The notes under the pieces were generated by a model. It ran no database searches. It was not told where the DNA came from and was given only the letters and a program-made list of their open reading frames with translations. From positions 1-64,000 of the forward strand of contig DAOTCE010000016.1 in assembly GCA_035452965.1 (NCBI GenBank): DNA of 64,000 bases, in the 5' to 3' direction. This document shows, piece by piece, positions 1 through 9,051 of this stretch; the first letter of the stretch is position 1, and every line of letters starts with the position of its first letter. Made by a program: the position numbers and the translations under genes. Source of the stretch: Candidatus Paceibacterota bacterium (lineage in GTDB: Bacteria; Verrucomicrobiota; Verrucomicrobiia; Limisphaerales; UBA8199).

Positions 1-898
1 GCTTTGGGGGCCAGCTCTGCTCGGCTGTGAATAACTTTGGAGACGGTATCAGGGTTAAGAGCGACTGTGCATCGGCCGCATCGGGAAGCAATCCCAACTG
101 CTTCAGTTCGTCGTCAAACCGGCTTTCCGACAGGAGCACCCCGTTGCGGTTGAACGCATAAGTTTCCCCGCTGGCGCCGGACCGCGCCGTGGCCAGGATG
201 CGCGTGAAGTCCTGTTCCGGCAGGATGCGCAGAGCCAGCACCGCGATGACCTGTTGATCCGCCGAGCGGATGGGGGCAGCGGCGAACATCATGGCTTGGC
301 GCGAGCGCATTGTTCCCGTCGCGTCTGGCAGCAACCCGGGCGCGGAGAACGGGGGTGTCACGATCGCATTGCCAGCAAAGCAGTTGGCAAGCTGCTCCGC
401 GTATTCAGGCGGAGACCTTGCCCCGACGAAGTCATCCCGCCCAGCCGCCAACACGACCAGATTGGCATCCAAAACGGCGTAACCGCTGAAGCCGCGCCCC
501 TCCTCCGCGGGTTTGAGATTCTCCCGCAATGTGGCGAATTCCGGGGCGCCAACCAGCACAGCTTGTGAGGCGCCTTGTTGGCTGGCGCGCCGCAACAAGG
601 CTGCGGTGAGCGTCCGCACGTGTTCGTCCCCGGCCAGCAGTTCGGCCTGGGACTTCATGGCGGCGGCCCAGGCCCGAAGCGCTTCCGCGTTGGCGTCCCG
701 GACGACTTTGAGGTTGTCCGCGATTTCAGTTCGCATCGCGCCTTCCATCCGCGCCCGCAACCATACGCCCACAAAGGCAAGCATCGCCGCCGCCAGTAGC
801 GGCCAAACCCACAATTGCCGGCGGAGAAAGCTTTGCTCGCGAACTCCCGTCACGGTGGCGGTCGGCCTGGGTAAATTTCTATGTCCAGGTTCAGCCAT
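1..898 (-). CDS. membrane-anchored sensor protein, N-terminal part (runs off the window)
   Basis: An open frame starts at ATG 898-896 and runs to the window edge without a stop (299 codons visible). The protein begins with a short basic cytoplasmic segment and one strong transmembrane helix (about residues 29-47). A long extracytoplasmic region follows, starting with a helical stretch (EIADNLKVVRDANAEALRAW), as in Cache-type sensor domains of histidine kinases, chemoreceptors and Ser/Thr kinases. The later part (GASGETYAFNRNGVLLSESR) matches the second half of a double Cache fold. The output domain lies outside the window, so kinase, cyclase or chemoreceptor cannot be told apart. Third-position GC bias and the signal-anchor layout support a real gene. 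Confidence 0.75.
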   Translation of the reverse strand, partial: MAEPGHRNLPRPTATVTGVREQSFLRRQLWVWPLLAAAMLAFVGVWLRARMEGAMRTEIADNLKVVRDANAEALRAWAAAMKSQAELLAGDEHVRTLTAALLRRASQQGASQAVLVGAPEFATLRENLKPAEEGRGFSGYAVLDANLVVLAAGRDDFVGARSPPEYAEQLANCFAGNAIVTPPFSAPGLLPDATGTMRSRQAMMFAAAPIRSADQQVIAVLALRILPEQDFTRILATARSGASGETYAFNRNGVLLSESRFDDELKQLGLLPDAADAQSLLTLIPSPKLFTAEQSWPPK

Positions 899-930
899 AC
901 GCGCGAGTCATGGTGGTCATTATGTTGTGA

Positions 931-1614
931 TCAATGCGGCTGCTGGATGCGCACGGTCATTTGCTCGGCAATCTTTGCTGCGGTTTGCTTCACGTTCTTA
1001 TCAAGGTCATTTCCCGCCATGACGAAACGAATAGCGGCGCCATAAGGACTGAAGACCAGCGTAGGAGCGGCGCCCGGCATCTGGCCGCTGTTCGCGTCCG
1101 TGGTGACCTCGTACAGCGGCTTGGGCGGGCCTTGTGAGAGGTTATCAATGGTGGTGACCACTTGGAGGTCAGTCGCCCCCTGGCCGAAACCGATCATGGC
1201 ACGGCGCAGGCGATTGCCTTCCTGGACCTCCGTAAAGAGGCCGCGCACACACCACCCTTCACCCGGAACCGGACGGCCAGCCGGCAGCCGCAGGGCGTTA
1301 TACCCGGCCTTCGACAATTCCTTGACGAGTGAATTGGCCATCAGGTCCACGATCTGCTGGGCGCGCGCGGCCGGGTCACTGGAGGCACCGGAGAGCCGCT
1401 GCCCGATCCGACCGACGGGACCAGGGCGGCCAGAGAGCATGCCATCCTCGTGCTTGACGACCCCGATTTCGAAGTCGGTGACGTAAACGACCACGGGCTT
1501 TGCGGCGGGCGGCGGGGCAAACTCCCGTTCAGACGTGACGTGGGCGCTCTTGCAGCCGAGTGCGCATAGACCAACCAGTGTCAGGATACAAGTCAGGGAT
1601 AGAATGCCCCTCAT
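931..1614 (-). CDS. DUF4410-like lipoprotein
   Basis: A predicted 227-residue exported lipoprotein. The N-terminus is a hydrophobic signal ending in CALGC, with Cys21 as the likely lipidated residue. The mature part has the features of DUF4410 proteins: a VVVYVTDFEIG strand near the start, a central helix (VDLMANSLVKELSKAGYNA), and the glycine-rich AMIGFGQGATDLQVV strand. DUF4410 has no assigned function; members are small envelope lipoproteins. I chose ATG 1614; an in-frame TTG four codons upstream is possible. The gene lies just downstream of the RND efflux remnant on the same strand, which may hint at a former efflux-related locus. Confidence 0.7.
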   Translation of the reverse strand: MRGILSLTCILTLVGLCALGCKSAHVTSEREFAPPPAAKPVVVYVTDFEIGVVKHEDGMLSGRPGPVGRIGQRLSGASSDPAARAQQIVDLMANSLVKELSKAGYNALRLPAGRPVPGEGWCVRGLFTEVQEGNRLRRAMIGFGQGATDLQVVTTIDNLSQGPPKPLYEVTTDANSGQMPGAAPTLVFSPYGAAIRFVMAGNDLDKNVKQTAAKIAEQMTVRIQQPH

Positions 1615-1618
1615 AGGT

Positions 1619-1972
1619 TCAGGCAACAGGTTCAGGCCCCTTTTCCGGCAGGTGGGCTTGGGCAGGTTGAACTCCCTTTCGTTCAGCGAGGCGCTGCAGC
1701 ACCACGAAGAACGAAGGCACCAACGGCACGGCCGGGGAGCTTGAGGCCATCATGCTGGTGGATACGGCAGTGACGGTGCCAAGCAACGCCAGGATGATCG
1801 CTGCTGGCGTGATCCAGCCCTCGCATTGGCCCGTGAGGACGAAATAGACCAGAATATTCCCCAGAGCGAAGGTGAAGTAGTTTGAACTGCCCAAGAGCTT
1901 CTCCTGGCAGGGCATCGCCGCCCATTCAAACTCCATCCCCGGGCTGGTTGCGAGCAGGGCGGTTGCTTTCAT
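1619..1972 (-). pseudogene. remnant of an RND (AcrB/HAE1-type) efflux transporter
   Basis: This 117-residue frame looks like two separated pieces of an AcrB-family permease joined together. Residues 13-60 (GMEFEWAAMPCQEKLLGSSN, then a hydrophobic run and CEGWITPAAIILA) match the AcrB segment around GVGYDWTGMSYQER and ALYESWSIPFSV. Residues about 63-100 end in VPSFFVVLQRLAERKG, which matches the last helix of the permease (VPVFFVVVRRR). The roughly 150 residues that normally separate these parts, including several helices, are absent, and about 750 upstream residues are missing. It is therefore a decayed, internally deleted C-terminal fragment. It could be expressed as a two-helix membrane peptide, but a transport role is not plausible. 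Assignment rests on recalled family motifs. Confidence 0.65.
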
Positions 1973-2155
1973 GTGGTTCCCTTTGTTCTTCTGGTTTGAT
2001 CTGCGTTGCCCACTCTTCCGAACTGGTAAGCCGCCTATTCCCCCGGATCGTAGCCCCGGTTGTCGCCGTGTCCAGTTTGATTTATGGTTCTTCGCGGATT
2101 TCCTGGCAACCCCGATAGCGAATCATCGTCCCGCACTCCCTTTCTTGCCTTCAGC

Positions 2156-2450
2156 ACTCCCGCCGGACGGGCGACGGTGCCATAAAGGCGGTCGCACCCG
2201 GTCGTTGGCTCGCGGTTGGCTGGACGATGGCTCGTTAGTGCGGTCGGGCTACGGTGTGTATCCCATGGGGAGCGCTCCCCATGGGATACACACCGTAGCA
2301 CCACCGTGCCGCCACCGTATCTCCAAGCCAGGGGTGCCAGTGTCAGAAAGGACTGGAAGAGGCAGGCAGGCAGCTTGACTGTCCCAAATATGGACAGTGT
2401 GCGGATGAAAATCACCGTTGGCACCTCCCAGGAATCCCTGATGAACCCGA
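2156..2450 (+). repeat. dispersed hairpin repeat, copy A (perfect 52-bp palindrome at 2248-2299)
   Basis: Non-coding element of about 300 bp. Its core is a perfect palindrome at 2248-2299, centre AGCGCT, each arm containing GGTGTGTATCCCATGGGG. About 80 bp downstream is a second inverted repeat at 2378-2398: ACTGTCC, a 7-base A/T spacer, GGACAGT. Both flanks are shared with copy B (16464-16847): upstream ATGGCTCGTTAGTGCGGTC compared with ATGGCTTGTTAGTGCGGTC, and downstream the stretch ending near CCTGATGAACC. Translating the palindrome on either strand gives CVSHGERSPWDTHR, which creates false reading frames. No transposase is visible. Confidence 0.9.
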
Positions 2451-2687
2451 CTTGTGGATGAATCCCGGCCCGGCGCATTCCCTGCTCCCTCAGTTTCTCC
2501 TTCCGGCAGAAATCACCGGTCCCATTCGCATTACCCGAACGCCCCCGTAAAATAGCGGAGAGTTCAGCCGGTGGTGAGCGAGTCGCAAGCCGGAGGTATG
2601 CCGAAGGACTGGCATCGTTCAGGACGCTACTTCAGGGTTCGAAGCGCTGGCCCCGATAAGTAAAACCTGGGTGTTTTGTTGGTGCAG
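2451..2687. other. non-coding gap, nothing recognised
   Basis: DNA between repeat copy A and the 3' end of the six-hairpin enzyme gene. No convincing reading frame, tRNA fold or riboswitch motif was seen. Confidence 0.5.
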
Positions 2688-4709
2688 CTACCTGTCGAGA
2701 ATAGGAGGCGGAGCGGGGAGGTTATGATAAGCTTCAATGACCGCCGGCAGGTCCCAGCGACGGGCCTCATCGGACCGATGAACCACAGTCACGCCCTTGG
2801 GAGCCTTGAGCAGCGGACGTGATTTGGGCAGGTGGAGGACAATGTGTTGCGCGGGCTGGCGCCGGGGCGGGACCAGCTTGACCGAAACACCCGCACCTGA
2901 GCCGCGAATCCGCAGGCTCATCGGCCCAAAGTGGGTGGGGGCGTTTTCGACGCGGATTTCCCGGCCGGGTTCGAGCCACCAGTCGGGCGCGCCTAAGAGC
3001 AGGTGCAGTTCATCACCGCGTTCGTGAAGGAGGGCGTGGCGCAGGAGAAAGGCGAAGTTGGCCGCGCCGGTGGCGTGGGGGATGGTGTCGCTCCAGGCGA
3101 ACCGTCGTCCGAAGAAGATGCCTTCAGGAAAGGCATGGGTCGCCGTTGAATGCAGCAGGTACCAGTAGAACTCCTCGACAAAGGTGTCGTGCTCGCCCCG
3201 AATCAGCGAGGCCATCGTGGTATAGGAGGACATGTACGGGTGGATGGCGGGTTCTTTGGAGCCGGTCCAGCGGATTGTGCCTTCGCAGAAGCCGCCACCG
3301 TGCCGCAGCCGTACTTCATCGAGGAGAGCGCCCACCCTGGCGTCGTCCGGCGCAAAGAGCTCGGTTGGCCAGAGGGTCTCGGTGTTCCCCCAGTGCGTGC
3401 CCGCCTTTTCCCAACTGGGCGGGAACCACCCGACGCCGGCTTTTTCCCAGGCAGCATCAATGGCGCGGCGATAGTCGTCAGCCTCTTGTTGGTAATGTTG
3501 CGCGTCGGCCTGTTCCCCCAGCGCGCGCGCGGCGGCCACGACACAGAGAACACCGCGCAAGTTCCAGAAGTCATAGCCGACGATGTGATGTTTGCCGTCC
3601 CAAAGATACTCGCCGTCGGCAAGCGCGTTAGGCAGCACGCCGGAAAAGGGTGAGTCGGCCGGAGCCTCGCGGCGGGCACGCAATGCCCAGTCGGCGGCAC
3701 GGCGCATCTGCGGGTAGGCCTTCGCGAGCCAACCGCGGTCCGCAGTGATCTGGTAGAACTGCCAGAGGGTCCACAGCGCCTGGCCATTGGCGTCGAGTTG
3801 GGCTTTCTGCGTTTCAAACCGGCCATCGGGGCGTTGAGCGCGCAAATAAGCAGCGGCGGTCTTGCGGGCAGCGTCGAAGAGTCCGGCCTCTTCGAGTTCA
3901 AGCATCTGGTAAGCGCCATCGCGAAGGTAGAACTCATCATAGAAGCCCTCCCCGCCATGGAGCACGCCCAGATCGCTGGCAAGCAGTTGGCAGACATGCG
4001 CCGCGCGGAGGGCTTGGGTGGACTTCTCACATGGCACTTCGATCCGCGTGGCTTTGGCCATCAGGTATCGCCAGTAATGCACCGTGCGGTCCAACCAAAG
4101 CTTGGGTTTCTCGTGGTCGAATGCCGCAGCCCCGGAGACCGCCCTAAAAGGAACGCGACAACAGGTCTCCGCGCTGCGGCCCGGCGCCAGTGACGCCCGC
4201 CAGTCGGCCGGTGCGGGAGCGTTGGTGGCGACCAACTCGAACCGCACGCGCGCCTCGATCAAGGTTTGGCCCAGGTTGGTTGCCTTGACGCGGACCCAGT
4301 TCAGGAAATTCTCGCCTTCGGTGGGCCAATCGTAGGCGGCGCGCCAGTCCTTCACGCTCGGGAGCGGCGTCGCCCAAAGAGTAAACTCATAGCGCACGGT
4401 GTCTTCTTCGGCAGCCAGCAGCACGATCGGGAGCCAGCCATCGAGCAGCGTCTTGGTTTGCGCGCGGCTGAGGGGCCTCAGGCTCCTTCCGCACAAGAGG
4501 CGCAGCCTGTCCTTGTCCGCGAGCAGCAACTCATTCTGGGGCGTGACGCGCGTGCCGTCCTTGTAGTCCTTAAGCCCAATGACGCTCCACGAGTTCTGGA
4601 AGTAGTCGAACGGTTCCTCCTCCGCCAGGGCAGCCATGTCCGCGCCGGCGAGTTGCGCGACAATCAGGAAAAGCCAGTGAAAACGGAAAGCAGGTTGTGC
4701 GAGTTTCAT
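2688..4709 (-). CDS. secreted six-hairpin (alpha/alpha)6-barrel glycosidase-like protein
   Basis: A 673-residue exported protein with a signal peptide at residues 1-29. Residues about 35-215 look like a beta-sandwich domain; residues about 225-600 have the helix-pair pattern of six-hairpin glycosidases (the fold of trehalase, glucoamylase and GH63/78/95 enzymes). Diagnostic stretches are YDEFYLRDGAYQ (257-268), an acidic substrate-site motif typical of the fold, followed by AYLRAQRPDGRFETQKAQLD, LWPTELF and HPYMSSYTTMASL. The C-terminus (after about 600) is a short beta-rich domain. The exact GH family and substrate cannot be read from sequence alone. It probably acts in the periplasm or outside the cell on oligosaccharides. 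The gene is divergent from the GalU-like gene. Confidence 0.7.
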   Translation of the reverse strand: MKLAQPAFRFHWLFLIVAQLAGADMAALAEEEPFDYFQNSWSVIGLKDYKDGTRVTPQNELLLADKDRLRLLCGRSLRPLSRAQTKTLLDGWLPIVLLAAEEDTVRYEFTLWATPLPSVKDWRAAYDWPTEGENFLNWVRVKATNLGQTLIEARVRFELVATNAPAPADWRASLAPGRSAETCCRVPFRAVSGAAAFDHEKPKLWLDRTVHYWRYLMAKATRIEVPCEKSTQALRAAHVCQLLASDLGVLHGGEGFYDEFYLRDGAYQMLELEEAGLFDAARKTAAAYLRAQRPDGRFETQKAQLDANGQALWTLWQFYQITADRGWLAKAYPQMRRAADWALRARREAPADSPFSGVLPNALADGEYLWDGKHHIVGYDFWNLRGVLCVVAAARALGEQADAQHYQQEADDYRRAIDAAWEKAGVGWFPPSWEKAGTHWGNTETLWPTELFAPDDARVGALLDEVRLRHGGGFCEGTIRWTGSKEPAIHPYMSSYTTMASLIRGEHDTFVEEFYWYLLHSTATHAFPEGIFFGRRFAWSDTIPHATGAANFAFLLRHALLHERGDELHLLLGAPDWWLEPGREIRVENAPTHFGPMSLRIRGSGAGVSVKLVPPRRQPAQHIVLHLPKSRPLLKAPKGVTVVHRSDEARRWDLPAVIEAYHNLPAPPPILDR

Positions 4710-4837
4710 AATCAGATCCGGCCGCTACGCCGCAGTTCCCGCGCGAACCGGCGCTCCAAGTACCGGTGCGCGGTTGACTCAGCGGCGGCATTTTGCAACG
4801 CTCCTGCCGCCTTGCACAACAACGAAAACTCCTAGTC

Positions 4838-5683
4838 GTGGAAATCAAAAAAGCCATCATCACCGCCGCTGGCCAGGCTCAGCGGACACTTCCCCTGCAA
4901 ACGCTCGTAGGCCGCGACGGCGTCACCAAAACCGCGCTACGGATCCTGATTGAGGAGATCCTCGCCGCGGGCATCGAGGAGATCTGCGTCGTCACCTGCC
5001 CGGGAGACCAGGCACCCTACGCCGCCGCGGCGGGCGGCCAGGGGGGGCGGCTGCGCTTTGTCGAACAGAGCGCGGCCAAAGGCTACGGCCATGCGGTGTT
5101 CTGCGCGCACGAGTTTGCCGGCAGCGCACCCTGCCTGCTCCTGGTGGGCGATCACCTCTATGTCACCGGCGGCAAGAAACGCGCCGCGCAGCAACTCGTG
5201 GAGATTGCGGCCACCGAGAACTGCTCCGTGTCCGCCGTGCAGGCGACCCACGAAAGCAAGCTGCCGTACTACGGGACAGTGGGCGGGCGGCTGGTCGCGG
5301 GGCGCAAGGGGCTGTACGAGGTGTCGGAGGTGATCGAGAAGCCCACGCCCACCGAAGCCGAGCAGCGGCTGATCGTCGCCGGCCTGCGCGCCGGCCACTA
5401 CCTGTGCTTTTTCGGCATGCATGTCCTGACACCGACAGTGATGGACCTGCTCGCGGAGGAAGTGGCACGGGCAGGCGGGCGCGGCGTGCAACTCACCACC
5501 GCCCTGGCCAAGCTCGCCAGGCGGGAACGCTATCTGGCCTGTGAACTGGAGGGGCATCGCTACGATATCGGCGTCAAGTATGGCCTCCTCACAGCCCAGT
5601 TGGCGCTGGCGCTGGACGGGCAGGACCGCAATGAGGTGTTGAGCAGCCTGGTGGAATTGCTGGCGCGACGGGGAATGAACTAA
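4838..5683 (+). CDS. GalU-like sugar-phosphate nucleotidyltransferase
   Basis: A 281-residue Rossmann-type nucleotidyltransferase. It starts IKKAIITAAG, the usual position of the nucleotide-binding loop, but the loop reads AAGQAQRTLPLQ instead of the family AAGxGTRxLP. Later marks of GalU/RmlA proteins are present: LLLVGDHLY (metal/UTP site), PYYGTVGG, VIEKPTP, a GHYLCFFGMHVLTP strand, and GVQLTTALAKL followed by YDIGVKYG. The likely reaction is NTP plus sugar-1-phosphate to NDP-sugar; UTP/glucose-1-phosphate is the default guess, though the altered loop makes specificity uncertain. I chose GTG 4838 because homology begins there; the open frame extends to 4793. The stop is one base before the next ATG, so the two genes are very likely cotranscribed. 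Confidence 0.75.
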   Translation: MEIKKAIITAAGQAQRTLPLQTLVGRDGVTKTALRILIEEILAAGIEEICVVTCPGDQAPYAAAAGGQGGRLRFVEQSAAKGYGHAVFCAHEFAGSAPCLLLVGDHLYVTGGKKRAAQQLVEIAATENCSVSAVQATHESKLPYYGTVGGRLVAGRKGLYEVSEVIEKPTPTEAEQRLIVAGLRAGHYLCFFGMHVLTPTVMDLLAEEVARAGGRGVQLTTALAKLARRERYLACELEGHRYDIGVKYGLLTAQLALALDGQDRNEVLSSLVELLARRGMN

Positions 5684-5684
5684 C

Positions 5685-8600
5685 ATGCCGGACCTGATTC
5701 AAATCATCACGGCCAGTGAGCCGGCGCTCCGCAATCAACCGCTCGACGCGGCCTGCGCCGGGCTGGCCACGGACGACCTGCTGAAGGAGTGCGCCAGGCT
5801 GGACGATTTTCGTCGGTCCAGCGAAAACCTCTACGAGCGCGTTCGCGCCCTGTTCTTCCTCTACGCCATCCACCGTTTCCACTTGCCCCAGAAACTCGAA
5901 GCCGCCGCACGTTGTGCGCGCCAAAGCTCACGCTCCCTCATTCCTTTCAAAGGCTACGAACACCTGTTGCAGCGCCGGTTTGAGGAGGCAATTGATCACC
6001 TCCTGTCCGTGCAGCAGGCCGAAGGGCCAAGCGACGCCATCTCGAGCGCGCTGGCCGCGGCCTACCACCGGCTGGGTTTTCAAACGCTAGCCGACCAGGT
6101 CCGCCGCAGCGTGCGTTCGGTGCGCGGCAACCAGTGGATGTTCCGCATGGGGCACCCAGCCGACCATCCGCTGCGCTTGCGGCCGGAACTGCTCCGGCCC
6201 AATCCGGCCGACGGCACTTATCCCATCCTGCGCGAATGCACCCCCGTGCGCATGGACCTGACTCACTGCGGCTGGAGCGATATCTTCTTCCTGGGGATGG
6301 ATTTCCCCGAGGGCGCCAAGGTGTTGAACGTCTCGATTGACCTGGGGATACACGGACGCGATGCCGCCCCGCGCCCGCCAGTCGAGGCTTACTTGCGCGT
6401 CATCGAGGAGCCGTTGCTCCGCCTGGTGAGCGTTGACCTTGGCGCGACGGCGGACATCACGAACCTGGCTGAGGTGTTCGATTTTGCGAAGGACTATCTC
6501 GGCCTGCTCAAAGGGGCGGTGATCGCGGCAGGCATCGTGCCACCCGGCATCGAGGGCTCTGGCCAGAGCCTGGCCGAATTGCTGGCGCGGGTCGTCGGCC
6601 AGGGCCGCGGCCTGGAAATCGTCAGCAACGTGAATAATATTCCCAAGGGCTCGCGCCTGGCAGTCTCGACGACGCTGTTGGCCGCGCTGGTCAGCGTGTG
6701 CATGAGAGCCACGGGCCAGGCGGCCTCGCTTACCGGCCAGCTGCAGGAGCACGAACGCCGCCTGGTGCTGGCGCGGGCGTTGCTCGGCGAATGGCTCAGC
6801 GGCTCCGGCGGCGGCTGGCAGGATTCGGGCGGCGTTTGGCCGGGGATGAAGCTGATTGAAGGCGTGCTGGCTGGCGAAGGCGATCCGGAGTTCGGCGTCA
6901 GCCGTGGCCGGCTCATGCCGCAACACCGTATCCTCGACCAGGAGGATGCTTCAGCCGAAACACGGCGCAGGCTGCAGGAGAGCCTCGTCCTGGTCCACGG
7001 CGGCATGGCACAGAATGTCGGGCCAATCCTGGAAATGGTCACCGAGAAGTACCTGCTGCGCTGTGAAGCGGAATGGAAGGCGCGCCAGAGCATGTTGGGC
7101 ATACTTAACGAGATCCTCGCCGCCCTTCGCAGCGGTGATGTGCCCCGCATCGGGGCCGCGACCACCCGGAATTTCCGCCAGCCCATCCAGGCCATTATCC
7201 CATGGGCGACGAACTACTTTACCGAGACGCTGATTGCGCGGGTAGTGGCGGAATTTGGCGAGGGCTTCTGGGGCTTCTGGATGCTGGGCGGCATGTCTGG
7301 CGGCGGGATGGGCTTCATCTTCTCGCCCGAGCGGAAAGCGCGCGCCCAGGAGCGCTTGCAGGAGATTATGTCCGCCACCAAACGCGAGCTCCAGCATGCC
7401 CTGCCGTTCGCCATGGAACCTGTGGTCTATGACTTTGCCATTAACGAGCGCGGCACGTTCGCCGACCTGCTCGAAGGCGAAGCCGCGCTGATGCCGCCGG
7501 CGTATTACACCCTCCTCGCCCCCGCGCTGCTGCGCCAGGATCGCCACTCGCTTTCGGTGGCCCGGCGCGCCGAATTGGATAAGTTTGGCGCGGCCTGCCG
7601 AAACCGGCCCGAGTTGCGCGGGGTAGTGCAGGCACTCTTCGATGTCATGCTGCCGCGCGGCAAGGCGGAAACGGCAGCCGACCAGTCTCTTGCCATGTTG
7701 CTGGACCAGCACGGCTTTGACCGCGTTCAGCATGAGCAAATCCGCGCCGATCTCAAAGAAGGCCGCATTGGCCTCGCCCAGAACCGCCTGCCCACCAGCG
7801 CGGTCATTGAGGACGTGCAGGAAAACGATGTCGCCGACCTTTCGAATCTCGATGCAGGGACCGCGGACCTGGCATCGGTTGGACGCGCTGCGTTAAGGAA
7901 TGGCGAATTGGCGGTGGTGACGCTTGCCGCCGGCGCTGGCAGCCGCTGGACCCAGGGCGCCGGGGTGGTAAAGGCCCTGCACCCGTTCTGCAAGTTGGCG
8001 GGGCGCCATCGCACATTCATCGAAACGCACCTGGCCAAAAGCCGGCACATATCGCGCCAGGTCGGCATGGCTATCCCGCATGTCTTCACCACGAGTTACC
8101 TGACTCATGCGCCAACGGAGGAGTTCCTCGCCCGGCAGGATCGTTATGGTTACGAGGGACCATTGTTTCTGTCGCCCGGCAAATCCGTGGGGCTGCGAAT
8201 GGTCCCTACCGTCCGGGATCTGCGGTTTGTCTGGGAGGAAATGCCGCAACAGATCCTGGATGAGCAGCAGCAGAAAGTGCGGGAGAGCCTGCGACACGCC
8301 CTCATCAACTGGGCCAGTGCCGCGGGTGAAGCCAGCGACTATACGGACAACCTGCCCCTGCAATGCCTGCACCCGGTCGGGCACTGGTACGAAGTGCCAA
8401 ACCTCATGCGCAACGGAGTTCTGACCCGTTTGCTGGCGGAGCGCCCGTCACTGAAGTATTTGCTCCTGCATAACATAGACACGCTCGGAGCGGATGCAGA
8501 TCCCGCCCTCCTGGGCTGGCACATCCGCAGCGGGGCCTGCCTCACCTTCGAGGTGATAACCCGCCGCCTCGAAGACCGTGGCGGCGGATTAGCGCGCGTG

Positions 8601-9035
8601 AACGGCCAGGTGCGCCTCGTCGAGGGGCTTGCCATGCCGCGCGAAGAGGCCGAGTTCGCCCTTAGCTACTACAACTCGAATACGTGCTGGATTCACCTCG
8701 ACAAGCTGCTCGCCGCCTTTGCTCTCGCCCGGGCTGACCTGGCCGACGCGGATAAGGTCACCAGCGCCATCCGCACCCTCGGGGCAAAGATGCCGACTTA
8801 CATCACGCTTAAGGACGTGAAGAAGCGCTGGGGGCATGGACAGGAAGATGTCTTTCCCGTGACCCAGTTCGAGAAACTGTGGGTGGACATGACCTCCCTG
8901 CCGGAAGTGGAGTCGCGCTTTGCGGTTGTCCCCCGCCTGCGGGGCCAGCAACTCAAAGACCAGGCCCAACTCGATGGGTGGCTGCGCGACGGCTCGGCGG
9001 CCTATGTCGAAAGCCTGTGCGAGTATCAGGATTGA
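5685..9035 (+). CDS. bifunctional protein: GHMP sugar-kinase-like half fused to UDPGP-type nucleotidyltransferase half
   Basis: An 1116-residue protein. The first part (to about residue 710) has GHMP-kinase marks like those of fucokinase: IPKGSRLAVSTTLLAA near 318 (phosphate-binding motif 2, lacking the usual LGTSS), SGGGWQDSGGVWPGMKLI near 375, and a GHMP C-terminal motif LGGMSGGGMGFIF near 535. The second part (about 738-1060) is a UDP-sugar pyrophosphorylase fold: TLAAGAGSRWTQGAGVVKAL is the nucleotide loop with its lysine, followed by LKYLLLHNIDTLGADADP and YYNSNTCWIHLDKLL. Bacteroides FKP and plant FKGP join similar activities in the opposite order (transferase first). I infer a sugar salvage enzyme making an NDP-sugar from a free sugar. 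The sugar is unknown, and the kinase may be degenerate. It follows the GalU-like gene with a one-base gap. Confidence 0.75.
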   Translation: MPDLIQIITASEPALRNQPLDAACAGLATDDLLKECARLDDFRRSSENLYERVRALFFLYAIHRFHLPQKLEAAARCARQSSRSLIPFKGYEHLLQRRFEEAIDHLLSVQQAEGPSDAISSALAAAYHRLGFQTLADQVRRSVRSVRGNQWMFRMGHPADHPLRLRPELLRPNPADGTYPILRECTPVRMDLTHCGWSDIFFLGMDFPEGAKVLNVSIDLGIHGRDAAPRPPVEAYLRVIEEPLLRLVSVDLGATADITNLAEVFDFAKDYLGLLKGAVIAAGIVPPGIEGSGQSLAELLARVVGQGRGLEIVSNVNNIPKGSRLAVSTTLLAALVSVCMRATGQAASLTGQLQEHERRLVLARALLGEWLSGSGGGWQDSGGVWPGMKLIEGVLAGEGDPEFGVSRGRLMPQHRILDQEDASAETRRRLQESLVLVHGGMAQNVGPILEMVTEKYLLRCEAEWKARQSMLGILNEILAALRSGDVPRIGAATTRNFRQPIQAIIPWATNYFTETLIARVVAEFGEGFWGFWMLGGMSGGGMGFIFSPERKARAQERLQEIMSATKRELQHALPFAMEPVVYDFAINERGTFADLLEGEAALMPPAYYTLLAPALLRQDRHSLSVARRAELDKFGAACRNRPELRGVVQALFDVMLPRGKAETAADQSLAMLLDQHGFDRVQHEQIRADLKEGRIGLAQNRLPTSAVIEDVQENDVADLSNLDAGTADLASVGRAALRNGELAVVTLAAGAGSRWTQGAGVVKALHPFCKLAGRHRTFIETHLAKSRHISRQVGMAIPHVFTTSYLTHAPTEEFLARQDRYGYEGPLFLSPGKSVGLRMVPTVRDLRFVWEEMPQQILDEQQQKVRESLRHALINWASAAGEASDYTDNLPLQCLHPVGHWYEVPNLMRNGVLTRLLAERPSLKYLLLHNIDTLGADADPALLGWHIRSGACLTFEVITRRLEDRGGGLARVNGQVRLVEGLAMPREEAEFALSYYNSNTCWIHLDKLLAAFALARADLADADKVTSAIRTLGAKMPTYITLKDVKKRWGHGQEDVFPVTQFEKLWVDMTSLPEVESRFAVVPRLRGQQLKDQAQLDGWLRDGSAAYVESLCEYQD

Positions 9036-9051
9036 GGCTGCCCCGGGCGGG

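Noticed and set aside
2560..2680. possible tRNA-like stretch with GGTTCGAAGC
   Set aside because: I could not fit acceptor, D and anticodon stems; the TTCGA match alone is weak.
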